A stretch of 64,000 nucleotides of DNA, taken from contig NC_068925.1 in the NCBI RefSeq assembly GCF_023091745.1, positions 5,704,001 through 5,768,000 of the forward strand, read 5' to 3'. The notes beneath the pieces are model-generated. The model was not told the origin of the DNA, searched no databases, and worked only from the letters and a program-made list of their open reading frames with translations. Made by a program: the position numbers and the translations under genes. Positions 11,986-24,559 of this stretch are shown in pieces (within the stretch, counting starts at the first letter, position 1; every line of letters begins with the position of its first letter). The stretch is from Budorcas taxicolor. Its lineage: Eukaryota > Chordata > Mammalia > Artiodactyla > Bovidae.

Positions 11986-12290
11986 ATACCTGCTTTATAG
12001 GTTTTCATGCTTAGAGAACAAAGTTCTATGCTGGGAGATCTAAGTCCCTTCCCTGTTCAGTGTATTAGCATGTAGAGGATCAGATTATATGCTTGGGAAG
12101 GTAAAATTGGACCTAAATCAGATTATATGCTTGGAGAGGTAATACTAGACCTGAAGAAACCTAAATCAATGCTTGAAAGTCCATATTTCATATAGGAGTG
12201 TCAAGTTCTATGCTTGGAGATTGAGATTCCATACGTGGATTTTCTGTGTCCAACCTTGGAGAACAGATTCCATGTCTTACATTTTTAAGA
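11986..12290. repeat. Degenerate ~21-bp tandem array, right block
   Basis: Units such as TTCATGCTTAGAGAACAAAG, TTCTATGCTGGGAGATCTAAG and TTCTATGCTTGGAGATTGAG continue the array directly after the YWHAZ retrocopy. The retrocopy therefore inserted into an existing array. Confidence 0.75.
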
Positions 12291-12635
12291 GAATCAACTT
12301 CTCATTTCCGAAATTCTAAAAGTACTCTTTCTTAAAATTAATCTCCCTTGTAGCATGTCTGAAGTCAAGGTGTTATAGTGGCTCACTTTTCTACTTCCTA
12401 TTTCAGAATTGCTATCCTCCATTTTATTAAAAATGAATGAATGAAAAAATGAATGGTGAACACTCTTACTGGACTTAATTGTAGTGCCTTGTCCTGGGGT
12501 GAAATAACCTCCAGGGTAGTGATGGGCAATTCAACATTTTGTAGTTAGGGAAGCCTTCTTTAGACAAGATAATGTAAACCTACATTGGGCTTGTGTTTCT
12601 TTTTCTATCTTATCCATATTTCTGATAAGGGTGAA
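12291..12635. other. No recognised gene or repeat
   Basis: AT-rich sequence with a short ATGA run near 12434. Nothing coding. Confidence 0.4.
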
Positions 12636-13697
12636 TTATAGACTGTGTGGATCACAACATTCTGTGGAAAATTCTTAAAGAGATGGGAATACCAGACCAC
12701 CTTACCTGCTTCTTGAGAAATCTGTATGCAAGTCAAGAAGCAACAGTTAGAACTGGACATGGAACAACGGACTGGTTCCAAATTGGAAAAAGAGTATGTC
12801 AAAGCTGTATACTGTCAACCTGCTTATTTAACTTATATGGAGAGTACATCATGCAAAATGCCAGGCTTGAAGCACAGGCTCGAATCAAGACTGCTGGGAG
12901 AAATATCAATAACCTCAGATACACAGATGACAACACCCATATGGCAGAAAGTGAAGAAGAACTAAAGAGCCTCTCGATGAAAGTGAAAGAGGAAAGTGAA
13001 AAACCTGGCTTAAAACTCAACATTCAAAAAACTAAGATCATGGCAACTCTTCCCATTACTTCATGACGAATAGGTGGAGAAACAATGGAAACAGTGACAG
13101 ACTTTATTTTCTTGGGCTCCAAAATCACTGCAGATGGTGACTGAAGCCATGAAATTAAAAGACACTTGCTCCTTGGAAGAAAAGCTATGACCAACCTAGG
13201 CAGCATATTAAAAAGCAGAGACATTACTTTGTCCACAGGTCTGTCTAGTCAAAGCTACAGTTTTTCCAGTAGTCATGTATGGACGTGAGTGTTGGACTAT
13301 AAAGAAAGCTGAGCACCAAAGAATTGATGCTTTGGAACTGTGGTGTTTGAGAAGACTCAAGAGTCCCTTGGGCTGCATGGAGATCCAATCAGTCCATCCT
13401 AAAGGAAATCTGTTCTGAATATTCATTGGAAGGACTGATGCTGAAGCTGAAACTCCAATACTTTGGCCACCTGATACAAAGAGCTGACTCACTGGAAAAA
13501 ACCCTGATGCTGGGAACGATTGAAAGTAGAAGGAGAAGGGGATGACAGAGGATGAGATGGTTGGATGGCATCACTGACGCAATAGACATGAGTTTGAGTA
13601 GGCTCTGGGTGTTGGTGATGGAAAGGGAAGCCTGGCGTGCTGCAGTCCATGCAAAGAGTTGGACACAACTGAGTGACTGAACTGAACTGAACTGATG
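12636..13697 (+). mobile_element. BovB LINE, 5'-truncated
   Basis: RT region: GIPDHLTCFLRNLYA, then the catalytic box as YTDD rather than YADD in LRYTDDNTHMAES, followed by the 3' half with WTIKKAE-type text and the tail CTGAACTGAACTGAACTGA. Stops and frameshifts make it inactive. Confidence 0.92.
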
Positions 13698-14358
13698 GTA
13701 TAGAAATAAACTGTGTTGGGTTGTCCTAAATTCACGTATATTGTGGAGTGAAGTGCCAGGAGTGACAAATTTTGTTCGATGATCTTATATCTTGCATCTC
13801 CTAGTTACTGTCGAAGAAAGTCTTATTATTATAAAAGAGTTCTGTGAGATCAAAGCAGAAAGGATCAAAATATTGAGCTTAGCAGAGCCATTTTATCTAA
13901 GCAACAAACTCATGGCGAAGCAAGACTGTGCCTTATTCACCCACCCTTCTTCCCCCTCTCCCTTCTTTCCTCCACCCCTTCTTCTCTTCCTTCCTTTCCT
14001 TCATCTATATTCTTATGCAGTTTAGCATTAAGACATCAAGATTTGTAAAATTTATGTTGGAGAATAGCAGTGTACTACCAATTTTCACTTGCATTTATCC
14101 ATATATCAGTTGAGAATTTTGCATTATTTCAAAGAGATGAGAAATCCCGTGTTTATTTCCAACAGATCAACATTAGACCTTCGTTAGGAAAATATATTGA
14201 AAGCAAGTAGAGGCACTTCCATATTTCCTTAAATATTCATTCAAACTTGTAGAAGAAACATTTCATTCATTTTGGCCAAAAGATTATTGATATCATAAAC
14301 TTATATTTAGTTTTTACTGGGGTGTAATCTCCTGCTGTTCCTCATTAACCACTATTTC
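13698..14358. other. No gene; pyrimidine-rich stretch
   Basis: Single-copy-looking sequence with a C/T-rich tract at about 13940-14010. No coding signal. Confidence 0.5.
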
Positions 14359-14359
14359 A

Positions 14360-14388
14360 GCTTTCTATAAAGCTGCTTTATAGAAAGC
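14360..14388. repeat. Fold-back hairpin, 13-bp perfect arms
   Basis: GCTTTCTATAAAG (14360-14372), a 3-nt loop, and CTTTATAGAAAGC (14376-14388). It is followed at once by a TTACCTGC duplication and a BovB fragment. Confidence 0.9.
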
Positions 14389-14394
14389 AGCTTT

Positions 14395-14552
14395 ACCTGC
14401 TTACCTGCTTCCTGAGAAATCTGCATGCAAGTCAAGAAGCAAGAGTTAGAACTGGACATGGAACAATGGACTGGTTCCAAATTGGAAAAAGAGTATGTCA
14501 AGGCTGTATGCTGTCAACCTGCTTATTTAACTTATATGGAGAGTACATCAGA
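14395..14552 (+). mobile_element. Short BovB internal fragment
   Basis: About 155 bp equivalent to 12705-12852 of the neighbouring BovB, lacking the BovB 3' end. It shares unusual variants with that copy (GTATGTCAA, TGTCAACCTGC, TATATGGAGAG). Confidence 0.9.
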
Positions 14553-14837
14553 GTATTTCAGGTAGTCATTTGTATTATGTACTTACTAGATTTATATTAA
14601 CTTAATGGAGATATATTGTGAACCCACCTGTAAATAATGCACTTAAAATCATGATTACTATGTCTTTTGTAAGCATCACACTTACTAGTAGCTCAGTCCC
14701 TTCTTTCCCTTTTGCTGTTTATTCCCACAAGGTAGATTAACCTGCATGGAGAATTTACTTACATAGAAGAAAATGTTCCTAAAATGTAATTAGTATGTAA
14801 TGACCTGAACATGTTAGAAAACCAACTTTATTAAATT

Positions 14838-15322
14838 AATTTTGTTGCTCTTGTTCAGTTGTGTCCAACACTTTGCGACCCCATGGACTACAGCTTGCCA
14901 GGCTTCCCTGGCCTTCACCATCCCCCAGAGCTTGCTCAAACTCATGTCCATTGAGTCAGTGATGCCATCCAACCATCTCATCCTCTGTCATCCCTTTTCC
15001 TCCTGCCTTCAATCTTTCCCAGCATCAGGGTCTTTTCAAATGAGTCAGTTCTCATCATGTGGCCAAAATATTGGAGATTCAGTGTCAGCATCAGTTTTTC
15101 CAATGAATATTCAGGATTGATGTCCTTTAGGATGGACTGGTTGGATCTCCTTGCAGTCCAAAGGACTCTCAAGAGTCTTCTCCAACACCACAGTTCAAAA
15201 GCATCAGTTCTTCAGTGCTCAGCCTTCTTTATAGTCCAACACTCACATCTATACATGACTACTGGAAAAACCATAGTTTTGACTAGACGGACCTTGGTCA
15301 GCAAAGTAACGTCTCTGCTTTT
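14838..15322 (-). mobile_element. BovB LINE 3' part, antisense
   Basis: Antisense 3' BovB from GTTCAGTTGTGTCCAACA to GTCTCTGCTTTTA. 5'-truncated; frames broken. Confidence 0.92.
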
Positions 15323-16129
15323 AAAATTTATTTTGGAAGTACATAAACTAAAATCCTTAAAGATCATTATTTAAGGGATATTACTAAGACATTTGCATAA
15401 CCTCAAGAAGAGACAAGCAGCAAACCAAGTTTAGAATCGGGGTAGCCAGAACCAATCCAAATGTCCCTGTCACTGGACAGGCTGAAAGCTGGGTGGGAAC
15501 ACTGCGCCAAGCCCCTGTCTCTACTTGGTCTAGAAGCTGTATGTCTCTCTGTCACCATCTGAATAAATTCTATCGCAGCCTCATCTTTCTGACAGTGTCA
15601 TCCGCACTGAAATCATGTGTAAGGACACTGATGGGAGGAGCCTGGGCCATAGCCTCGCCCTCTGGCTTCAAGGGAAGCTGGGAAAATGTGGCCATTTTCA
15701 AAAGGCAGTCTCACTAGATGGAAGAGCTGCCAAATGTAGTGAGTGTTCAGAGCATCTAGATGGCTAAAAGGAATGAGAAGTGCTACTACACACAGTTATG
15801 CAGTAATGACATGATTTTTAAATACAAATATTTTGTTTAAATCACCATGTGATCAAGGATTGCATTATAATGTTCATTTCACTATAATCTTCTTTATAAC
15901 ACAGACAATTTCCTGCTTTTCCCCATTAACAAACAATGCAGGCTTCTTGATTTACTTTACATTAATTGAATGAAAAGGAAAGATTAGTTAACAAGTACAT
16001 CTTTAAAAGACATGTCTGTGTGCTGGTGTGGGGTTTGCATTCTAAAGTAGACATTGAACTTCAAGGCTTGATGTGTTATTCTTTCATTTTGCTTCTGAGA
16101 AATGGATTTACTTTAATAGAATTCCTTTT
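15323..16129. other. No recognised gene or repeat
   Basis: Includes a somewhat GC-richer patch at 15480-15700 with a chance 74-codon frame. No known family. Confidence 0.45.
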
Positions 16130-16384
16130 CAAAAAAAACTTTTTATTGAAGTACAGTTGATTTACCGTGTTGTATTAATTTCAGGTGTGCAAAAAAGTGA
16201 TTCAATTATATATATTTATACATATATATATTGTTTTTCAGATTCTTTTCCATTATAGGTATTATAATATATTCAATATCATTCCCTATGCTATATTTTT
16301 AAATAAGCTCATATGCATCACTTTTTAGATTCCACATATAAGTTTTATCATATCTTGTCTTTCTTTGGCTTACTGATAATCTCT

Positions 16385-16647
16385 GCTACTGCTAAGTCAC
16401 TTCAGTCATGTCTGACTCTGTGCGACCCGGTAGACGGCAGCCCACCAGGCTCCCCCGTCCCTGGGATTCTCCAGGCAAGAACACTGGAGCGGGTTGCCAT
16501 TTCTTTCTCCAATGCATGAAAGTGAAAAGTGAAAGGGAAGTCGCTCAGTCATGCCCGACCCTTAGCATAGACTGCAGCCTCCCAGGCTCCTCCATCCATG
16601 GGATTTTCCAGGCAAGAGTACTGAGTGGGGTGCCATTGCCTTCTCCA
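16385..16647 (-). mobile_element. BOV-A2 SINE in L1
   Basis: Antisense dimer. Target duplication ACTGATAATCTCT at 16372-16384 and 16648-16660. Confidence 0.95.
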
Positions 16648-17107
16648 ACTGATAATCTCTAGGTCCATCTATATGGCTGCAGATGGCATTAGTTCCTTCT
16701 TTTTTATGGCTGAGTAATATTCTATCGGACATATATGTCACATGTTCTTTATCTTTTCGTATGTTGATGTACATTTAGGTTGCTTCCATGTCTTGGCTGT
16801 TGTAAAGAGTACTATGACCATTGGGATTCATGTATCTTTTCATATTAGAATTTTCATCTTTTCTGGATATATGCTGAGGAGTTGGATTGCTGGATTATAC
16901 GGTAACTCTGTTTTTATTTTGTTAAGGAACTTTCATACTATCCTCCATAGCAGAGAATAGTACATACAGCAATTTAAATTCCCACCAACAGTGTATGAGG
17001 GTTCCCTTTTCTCTATACGTTTATCATTAGTAGACTTTTTGATGATGGCCATCTCAACCGGTAGGAAGTGATACCCCATTATAGTTTTGATTTGCATTTC
17101 TCTAACA

Positions 17108-17922
17108 AGATTGCTGGGAGAAATATCAATAACCTCAGATATGCAGATGACACCACCCTTATGGCAGAAAGTGAAGAGGAACTAAAAAGCCTCTTGATGA
17201 AAGTGAAAGAGGAGACTGAAAAAGTTGGCTTAAAGCTCAACATTCAGAAAACGAAGATCATGGCATCTGGTCCCATCACTTCATGGGAAATAGATGGGGA
17301 AACAGTGGAAACAGTGTCAGACTTTATTTTGGGGGGCTCCAAAATCACTGCAGATGGTGATTGCAGCCATGAAATTAAAAGACGCTGACTCCTTGGAAGA
17401 AAAGTTATGACCAACCTAGACAGTATATTCAAAAGCAGAGATGTTATTTTGCCGACTAAGGTCTGTCCAGTCAAGGCTATGGTTTTTCCTGTGGTCATGT
17501 ATGGATGTGAGAGTTGGACTGTGAAGAAGGCTGAGTGCCAAAGAATTGATGCTTTTGAACTGTGGTGTTGGAGAAGACTCTTGAGAGTCCCTTGGACTGC
17601 AAGGAGATCCAACCAGTCCATTCTGAAGGAGATCAGCCCTGGGATTTCTTTGGAAGGAATGATGCTAAAGCTGAAATTCCAGTACTTTGGTCACCTCATG
17701 CGAAGAGTTGACTCATTGGAAAAGACTCTGATGCTGGGAGAGATTGGGGGCAGGAGGAGAAGGGGACGACAGAGGATGAGATGGGTGGATGGCATCACGG
17801 ACTCGATGGATGTGAGTCTGAGTGAACTCTGGGAGATGGTGATGGACAGGGAGGCCTGGCATGCTGCAGTTCATGGGGTCGCAAAGAGTCGGACATGACT
17901 GAGCAACTGAACTGAACTGAAC
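17108..17922 (+). mobile_element. BovB LINE, 5'-truncated, in L1
   Basis: Contains NLRYADDTTLMAESEEELKS (intact YADD box) and a 163-codon 3' open stretch to ...HGVAKSRT. The tail is CTGAACTGAACTGAAC. A stop separates the two open stretches. Inserted in the antisense L1 at a TTTCTCTAACA site. Confidence 0.93.
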
Positions 17923-17929
17923 AATTAGT

Positions 17930-18063
17930 AGAAGGCAATGGCACCCCACTCCAGTACTCTTGCCTGGAAAATCCTATGAACAGAGGAGCCTGGTGGGCTG
18001 CCATCTCTGGGGTCGCACAGAGTCAGACATGACTGAAGTGACTTAGCAGCAGCAGCAGCAGCA
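17930..18063 (+). mobile_element. BovA SINE with CAG tail
   Basis: GAAGGCAATGGCACCCCACT through GAAGTGACTTAGCAGCAGCA. Flanked by ACAATTAG / ACAGTTAG, an imperfect target duplication. Confidence 0.85.
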
Positions 18064-18164
18064 ACAGTTAGTGATGTTAAGCATATTTTCATGTGCCTGT
18101 TTGCCATCTATATGTCTTCTTTGGAGAAATGCTTATTTAGGTCCCTATTTTTTAATTGTTTGTT

Positions 18165-18458
18165 TAAATTTTTTTTTATTTACTTATTTATTTTTGGCTA
18201 CATTTGGCCTTTGTTGCTGTGCGTGGGTTTTCTCTACTTGCGGAGAGCAGGGGCCACTTCTTGTTGCAGTGCCTGGGCCTCTCGTTGCGGTGGCCTCTCC
18301 TGTTACAGGACACGGGCTCTGGAGCGTGGACTTCAGCAGCTGTGGTGCATGGACTTAGTTGTCCCGTGGCGTGTGAAATCTTCCTGGACCAAGGGTTGAA
18401 CCCATGTCCCCCGCATTTGGTAGGCAGATTCTTAACCACTGAACCACACAGGGAAGTC
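18165..18458 (-). mobile_element. CHR-type cetartiodactyl SINE, antisense
   Basis: T-rich tail (ATTTATTTTTGGCTACATTT), antisense body, and tRNA-derived head at the right: TTCTTAACCACTGAACCACA then GGGAAGTCC. Confidence 0.85.
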
Positions 18459-18500
18459 CTGAGTTGCCTGTTTTCTGATGTTGAGCCACTTTCACAAAAT

Positions 18501-19854
18501 TTTAAAAAGTGAAGTAGATGCCAATCCCACTTTAAGGATGGAAGCCCTTGTGAAAACATGATGTCAGGCATCACGAGACACTAGTTTAGGAAACATTGCT
18601 TTACTCCTCTCTGGGAAGGACTTGAATCTCAACTTCCTGTGGCTTCCTGAGTCAGCTTCTGATACAATCACAACTGGACTGAAAATGGCTGCACAGACTT
18701 GCCCTGCTGCCGGTTCAGGTGGTCAGCCACCTGCTACCTCGTCTGAGCCTGCTTGCTGTTGAAATCATATTACATGCTTGAACTGATCAACGACTATAGG
18801 TCAGGGCCATTTTAAGTGACTGCCTTCGAGTCTTCCAAAACAAAACATAAAACTGACCCAAACCAAGAAATCAGAGGACTCTTCAGAGCAGGAAATCCAT
18901 ATTGCCTCTAGAACACCCGCAGTGTGGAACTGGGACCCTAGATGTCTGTGATGCAGGGCCAAGGGTAAATGGGTTCAGGTGGACCCTGTAACAGTCTATT
19001 CTGTTTGGCTTTTCATTTACTGGGAATGAAGACTCTCTGTACCCACAGTTTACTGAAAAGCACTTACAAATAGCAGCCTGAAACCTTTTATCTCATTTAG
19101 AAACAAAACAGTCAGAACCTTATCTTTACTTAATGCATATGGTGTTCCGGTTGTAACCAGTGACATTTTAATTTAAAAAATGACAGCAGCTTTTGCTTTT
19201 AACCAACCTATAAAATGGAGATGAGGGAATAGATTAAATACTAAACTCAGGACCTAATCCCTTAGCAGCCTGTACAAGTCAGAAGTGAAGGCTCCTGCTT
19301 TTGAACAGATACCTGTTTGGAGGGATGAAGGAGCCTACTTTACCTATCATCTCTCCTCAAAAAGTCCCCAGCCCAGGGCAGCCAGTGCCTGCGATGTGAA
19401 TCGTGCCTAGGGAGGCTGAGAGAGAATCACTGGCTTCACTTACTAGGTCATGCACCCAGTGTGGCCATCTGCCATGTGGTGGGACATGGTCCCTTGTGTC
19501 CCCATTACACCCTAAGTCTGCTGCATTCAGAGCCCATCAACAACTCCAAGACATGCAAGGGGTATCTGTCCTTCTTCCCCTTCTAGTGACGTAGCTGAGA
19601 TTAGAAGGCATCAAATAATTGTTCCTCTGAAAATTTGCACTCAACTGGACTCTCAGGCCAGAAGAGATGTCAGTCATGTTTTAATGGTCGCCCTCCTCCA
19701 CTCAGGCCTCGGACTCCTTTGAGGATTCAATGAAAACTCTGAACACCCTCGGCTAAAACAATCACATGGATGCAATACACATACCATTTTCATGTGCTAT
19801 TACAAGCCTGTGAAGCTCATCTACAGACCTCAGTTCTCATCTAAATCCTTTCTA
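18501..19854. other. No recognised gene
   Basis: Mostly single-copy-looking sequence. Several possible exon-sized frames, none with a family I know or convincing splice context. Confidence 0.45.
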
Positions 19855-20840
19855 AACTGTTCTCCATACTGCTGCCAGGGTAAACTCGAAAAAAAAAAAA
19901 AATGTGGAATTCTAAGTACATTCAGGAAAAACTCCAAGTTCCCTAGCATGGTGCTAACCCCCTTTACACACTTCTCACATCCTCTTGACCCACTGTTTTA
20001 CTCCAGCGATTGCTGCAGCGACTAGCTGTGTGCAAACATGACCCAATCCCAGCCCTCCTCGGCTATCCCTTCCTTTCTTCTGTCCCAGGCCTTCTCCACA
20101 AATGTTGTGTGGACCTCTGTGGGAACCTGCCCAACTACACTGCGCATGTGAGGGGGGAAGCATGAAAGAATTATTACCCCTTGAGACAGCAACTCTTGTC
20201 CAATGAGGGCCAGGAACTGGTGCATAAACATCCTCTCTTTCATCTCTCAGGCAGACAACTCTGATCTTTTGTGGGATCAAGGCTTTCAGGGGCGATCAGC
20301 TCCACACATGCCCTTGGATTAGTCTTCCCTCCTTCCTTGTTTGACCTTCTAGGTTTCTCACTCCAGTTCCGTGGGAATTTCATCACAAGGTGGACTTTTT
20401 GAACACCAGTCCTTCTCTAGGCTCTGCTCTTGGGAGGAACCAGGCCTGAAGATGGCATAAAAGGTCCTGCATGCCTTTCAAATCTCATCCCCTGCAGCTC
20501 CAGCCAGCACACAGGGACAGTGGACTGCCCCATCCTGTCGAGCTGAGACTCAGCTGAAACAAGCTGACGCTTCTCCTTGGGATGACGTCTTCTCTGTCCT
20601 TCAAGTTAGAGCTTGTCACCTTTTTCAGGAAAATGTCTATAAAAACCTCTCCCCAATTTGTGTTACCTGCCCTCCCCCTGGGTCCCCTAATCCCAAGATT
20701 CCCTATTCATGGCACTTATCAGATCATGTTGTGATTACCCATCTGCCCATCTGCTTCCCTTATTGGACTGAGAGCTTCTGGAGGCAGAGCCAGTGGGTTT
20801 TCTCTGTTCATCCATCTCAAGCCTAGGACTGTCTGGAACT
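19855..20840 (+). mobile_element. L2 LINE remnants
   Basis: TCTCCATACTGCTGCCAGGG at the left and, at 20630-20840, L2 3' text such as CATGGCACTTATCAGATCAT and TTGGACTGAGAGCTTCTGGA. The middle is heavily diverged and uncertain. Confidence 0.6.
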
Positions 20841-20867
20841 AAAAACTAGAACTGATTAATTATTTGT

Positions 20868-21112
20868 TTGGAGAAGGCAGTGGCACCCCACTCCAGTACT
20901 CTTGCCTGGAAAATCCTATGGATGGAGGAGCCTGGTAGGCTGTAGTCCATGGGGTCACTAAGAGTCAGACACAGCTTAGCAACTTCTCTTTCACTTTTCA
21001 CTTTCATGCATTGGAGAAGGAAATGGCAACCCACTCCAGTGTTCTTACCTGGAGAATCCCAAGGATGGGGCACAGAGTCAGACACGACTTAAGCGACTTA
21101 GCAGCAGCAGAA
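20868..21112 (+). mobile_element. BOV-A2 SINE
   Basis: Dimer with CAG tail. Target duplication AATTATTT at 20858-20865 and 21115-21122. Confidence 0.92.
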
Positions 21113-21122
21113 GCAATTATTT

Positions 21123-21949
21123 ATTGACAGATTGAAAAAACGATGTATGAGATTTCTGAGATGAGCCTGGAGCAGGCAATATTTGGGTCTTTATCACATC
21201 TGGGCCCAAATGAAGCCAAGAGGAAAGTGCAGGTAGATGGCATGCCTCTGGGGCCTGCAGAGATAGGACCTAGTCTGCAGGGTTAGTATGTAGGACAGGC
21301 CTCTTTTACAGAACAGCTGGTAAAATCCTGGTCTGGGTACTTTCCCCTAATGGGCCTCCTGGGACTTTGCCTGCCCTGCTGTGGGAAGCTGATCTCAAAG
21401 ACAGAATCTGTCAATGCTGTCTCTTTTCCAGGCCATGTTTCGTAAAACAATTCAAGAAGTCACTTCTTCAGGTTTTACTTAACAGGATACCTTTCAGAAG
21501 CCACATTTGAAAGTTTGCAGAGAGGTAGGACATTTGGCTTACTTACCACTTATTTGCTGATGCCTTTGGTCAAGTTCCCTGAACGCTCTGGGCTTCAGTG
21601 TCCCCACGTGCACGTAAGCCAAATGTTGCAGGGCCTCCCATGCCCAGGGGCACCAATGAGGCCACATTAACCTCAGTGCTAGATCATGTTGAGCACCTGG
21701 CCTCAAGCCACACAGCTGCAGAGTCTTAGACTGTCTCATCTCCCCTGTCATTTCCCAGGCTGGCTGAAAGTCTCTTCCATGTGCTCATCTTCTATTGACA
21801 AGCTATTTGGGGAGGATCCATGGCCCCTGCCACTGCTGACATACCTGAGGTCTGATTTATTTGGCAAAAAGTTTATGTGTTACTTTTCTATTGACAAAGC
21901 TTCAGTGTATCACCCTTATGATGCACTTTCAAGAGAACAGAACTATTAG
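21123..21949. other. No recognised gene or repeat
   Basis: Two chance frames (70 and 87 codons on opposite strands). No family recognised. Confidence 0.45.
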
Positions 21950-22682
21950 GTAGAGAACATAAAAACTGAGACATAAAGAAGAGGCTAAATAGCAGGATAT
22001 CTGAAGCAGAAGAATGGATCAGTGAGCTAGCTGGAAGATACAATGGTGGAAATAACTGCTGAAGAGAAGAATAAAGTAAAAAGAATGAAAAGAAATAAAG
22101 ATAGTCTCAGAGACCTCTGGGAAATATTAAATGCACTCAAATTATAGGGGTCCCAGAAAAGAAGAGAAAAATAAAGGCTATGAGAAAATTTTGAAGAGAT
22201 TATAGTTGAAAATATCCCCAACAGGGAAAGGAAATAGTCAATCAAGTCCAAGAAGTGCCAAGAGTCCCATATAGTATAAACCCAAGGAAAAACACGTCAA
22301 GACAGATACTAATCAAATTAACAAGGATTAAACACAAAGAAAGAATAATAAAAGCAACAAGGTAAAAGCAACAAGTAACATACAAGGGAAACCCCATATG
22401 TTTAACAGCTGATCTTTAAGCAGAAATTCTGCAGGCCAGAAGGGAGACCCAGAATACATTTGAAAGGGAATAATCTTCAACCAAGATTACTCTACCCAGC
22501 AAAAATCTCATTCAAAACTGATGGAGAAATCAAGAGCTTTACAGACAAGCAAAAGTTAAGAGAATTTAGTACCACCAAACCAGTTTTACAACAAATGTTA
22601 AAGGGACTGATGTAGTCAAGAAATACAAGATAAGAAAAAGATCTACAAAAACAAACCCCAAACAATTAAAAATAAATGGCAA

Positions 22683-22825
22683 CCCGTGGTGGATTCATGT
22701 CAATGTATGGCAAAACCAATACAGTATTGTAAAGTAAAATAAAGTAAAAAAAAAAAAAAAAAGAAGAAGAAAATTCATAGAATATGTGAATAAATTGAAG
22801 CCTCTGATGATTTCTGTATTAAAAA
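22683..22825 (+). mobile_element. Tiny L1 3'-end insertion with apparent 3' transduction
   Basis: Ruminant L1 3' terminus at 22683-22745 (TTCATGTCAATGTATGGCAA, then ACAGTATTGTAAAGT), an A-tract at 22746-22762, then 58 bp of unrelated sequence with AATAAA at 22789-22794, then a second A-tract from 22821. AAATAAATGGCAA at 22670-22682 and 22826-22838 is the target duplication, and the host L1 text is continuous across it. Confidence 0.8.
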
Positions 22826-24559
22826 AAATAAATGGCAATAGGAATATATATATATATACACCAATAATTACTTTAAATGTATATGGATTAAATGCTCCAA
22901 CTAAAAGACACAGGCTAGCTGAATAAATACAAAAACAGGACCCTTGTAGATGCTGTCTACAAGGAACCCATTTCATACCCTAAAAACACATATAGACTGA
23001 AAGTGAGAGGATGGAAAAATATATTTCATGCAAATGGAAATGAAAAGAGAGCTGGAGTAGCAATCCTCATATCAGACAAAATAGACCTTAAAGAATATTA
23101 CAAGAGATAAGGAAGGACACTATGTAATGATCAAGGAATCAATCCAAGAGGAAGACATAGCAATTGTAAATATCCATGCATACAACATAGGAGCACCTCA
23201 GTACATAAAACAAACACTAACAGAAACAACATAAGGGAAGGACAAATTGACAGTGACACAATAATAGTAGGAGACTTTAAACCCCATTTATACCAATGGA
23301 CAGATCACAAAACAGGAAATTAATAAGGAAACACAAGTCTTAAATGGCACATTAGATCAGATGGATCTCATTGATATCTTCAGGACATTCCATCCAAATT
23401 GCAGATGAATACACCTTCTCAAGTACACACAGAACATTCTCCAGGATAGACCACATCTTGGGTCACAAATCAAATCTCAGTAAATTTAACAAAATTGAAA
23501 TCATGTCAAGCATCTTTTCTGACTGTAACACTATGAGACTAGATATCAATTACAAGAAAAAAAAACTGTAGAAAACGCAAAAGCACGGGGATCAAACATA
23601 CTTTTCTAAATAATGAACAGGTAACTGAAGAAATCAAAAGGGAAATCACAAAATTCCTAGAAACAAATGACAATGAAAATACAATTCAAAACATATGGGA
23701 TGCAGCAAAAGCAGTTCTAAGAGGGAAGTTTATAGCAATACAATCCTTCCTCAAGAAACAAGAAAAACATAGAATAGACAACCTAACTTCACATCTAAAA
23801 CAACTGGAAAAAGAACAAAACCCCCAAAATTAGCAGAAGGAAAGAAATCATAAATGTCAGAGCAGAAATAGAAAGAAAACAAAAGAAATGAAAGAAACAG
23901 TAGTAAAGATTAATAAAACTAAAAGCTGGTTATCTGAGAGGTAAACAAAATAGGCAAACATTTAGCCTGACTCATCAAGAAAAAAAGAGAGATGTATCAA
24001 ATCAACAAAATTAGAAACAAAAAAGGAGAGGTTACAACAGACAGTGCAGAAATACAAAGGATTGCAAGATACTATTATGAGCAACTATATGGCAATAAAA
24101 TGGATAACCTGGAAGAAATGGACAGATTCTTAGAAAAGTTCAATCTTCCAAGACTGAACCAGGAATAAACAGAAATTAAGAACAACCCAATGACAACCAC
24201 TGAAATTGAAACTCAAAAATCTCCCAAAAAACAAAAGCCCAGGACCAGACAGCATCACAGGAGAATTCTATCAAATATTTAGAGAAGAGCTAATGCCTAT
24301 CCTCCTAAAACTCTTTCAAAAAATTACAGAGGAAGGAGCACTTCCAAACTCATTCTACGAGGCCACCATCACTCTGATGTCAAAACCAGACCAAGACAAC
24401 ACACAGAAAAGAAAATTACAGGCCAATATCACTGATGAACATAGATGCAAAAATCCTCAACAAAATTCTAGCAAACAGAATTCAGCAGCACATCAAAAAG
24501 CTCACACACCGTGATCAAGTTGAGTTTATTCCAGGGATGCAAGGATTCTTCAATATATG

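Larger units (their letters stand above)
16130..18500 (-). mobile_element. L1 3' half, antisense, with nested insertions
   Basis: Antisense L1 3' UTR and ORF2 C-terminus starting at TTTTATTGAAGTACAGTTGA. It is split by BOV-A2 (16385-16647), BovB (17108-17922), BovA (17930-18063) and a CHR SINE (18165-18458). The L1 text resumes across each insertion, e.g. TTTCTCTAACA then TTAGTGATGTTAAGCAT. Confidence 0.88.
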
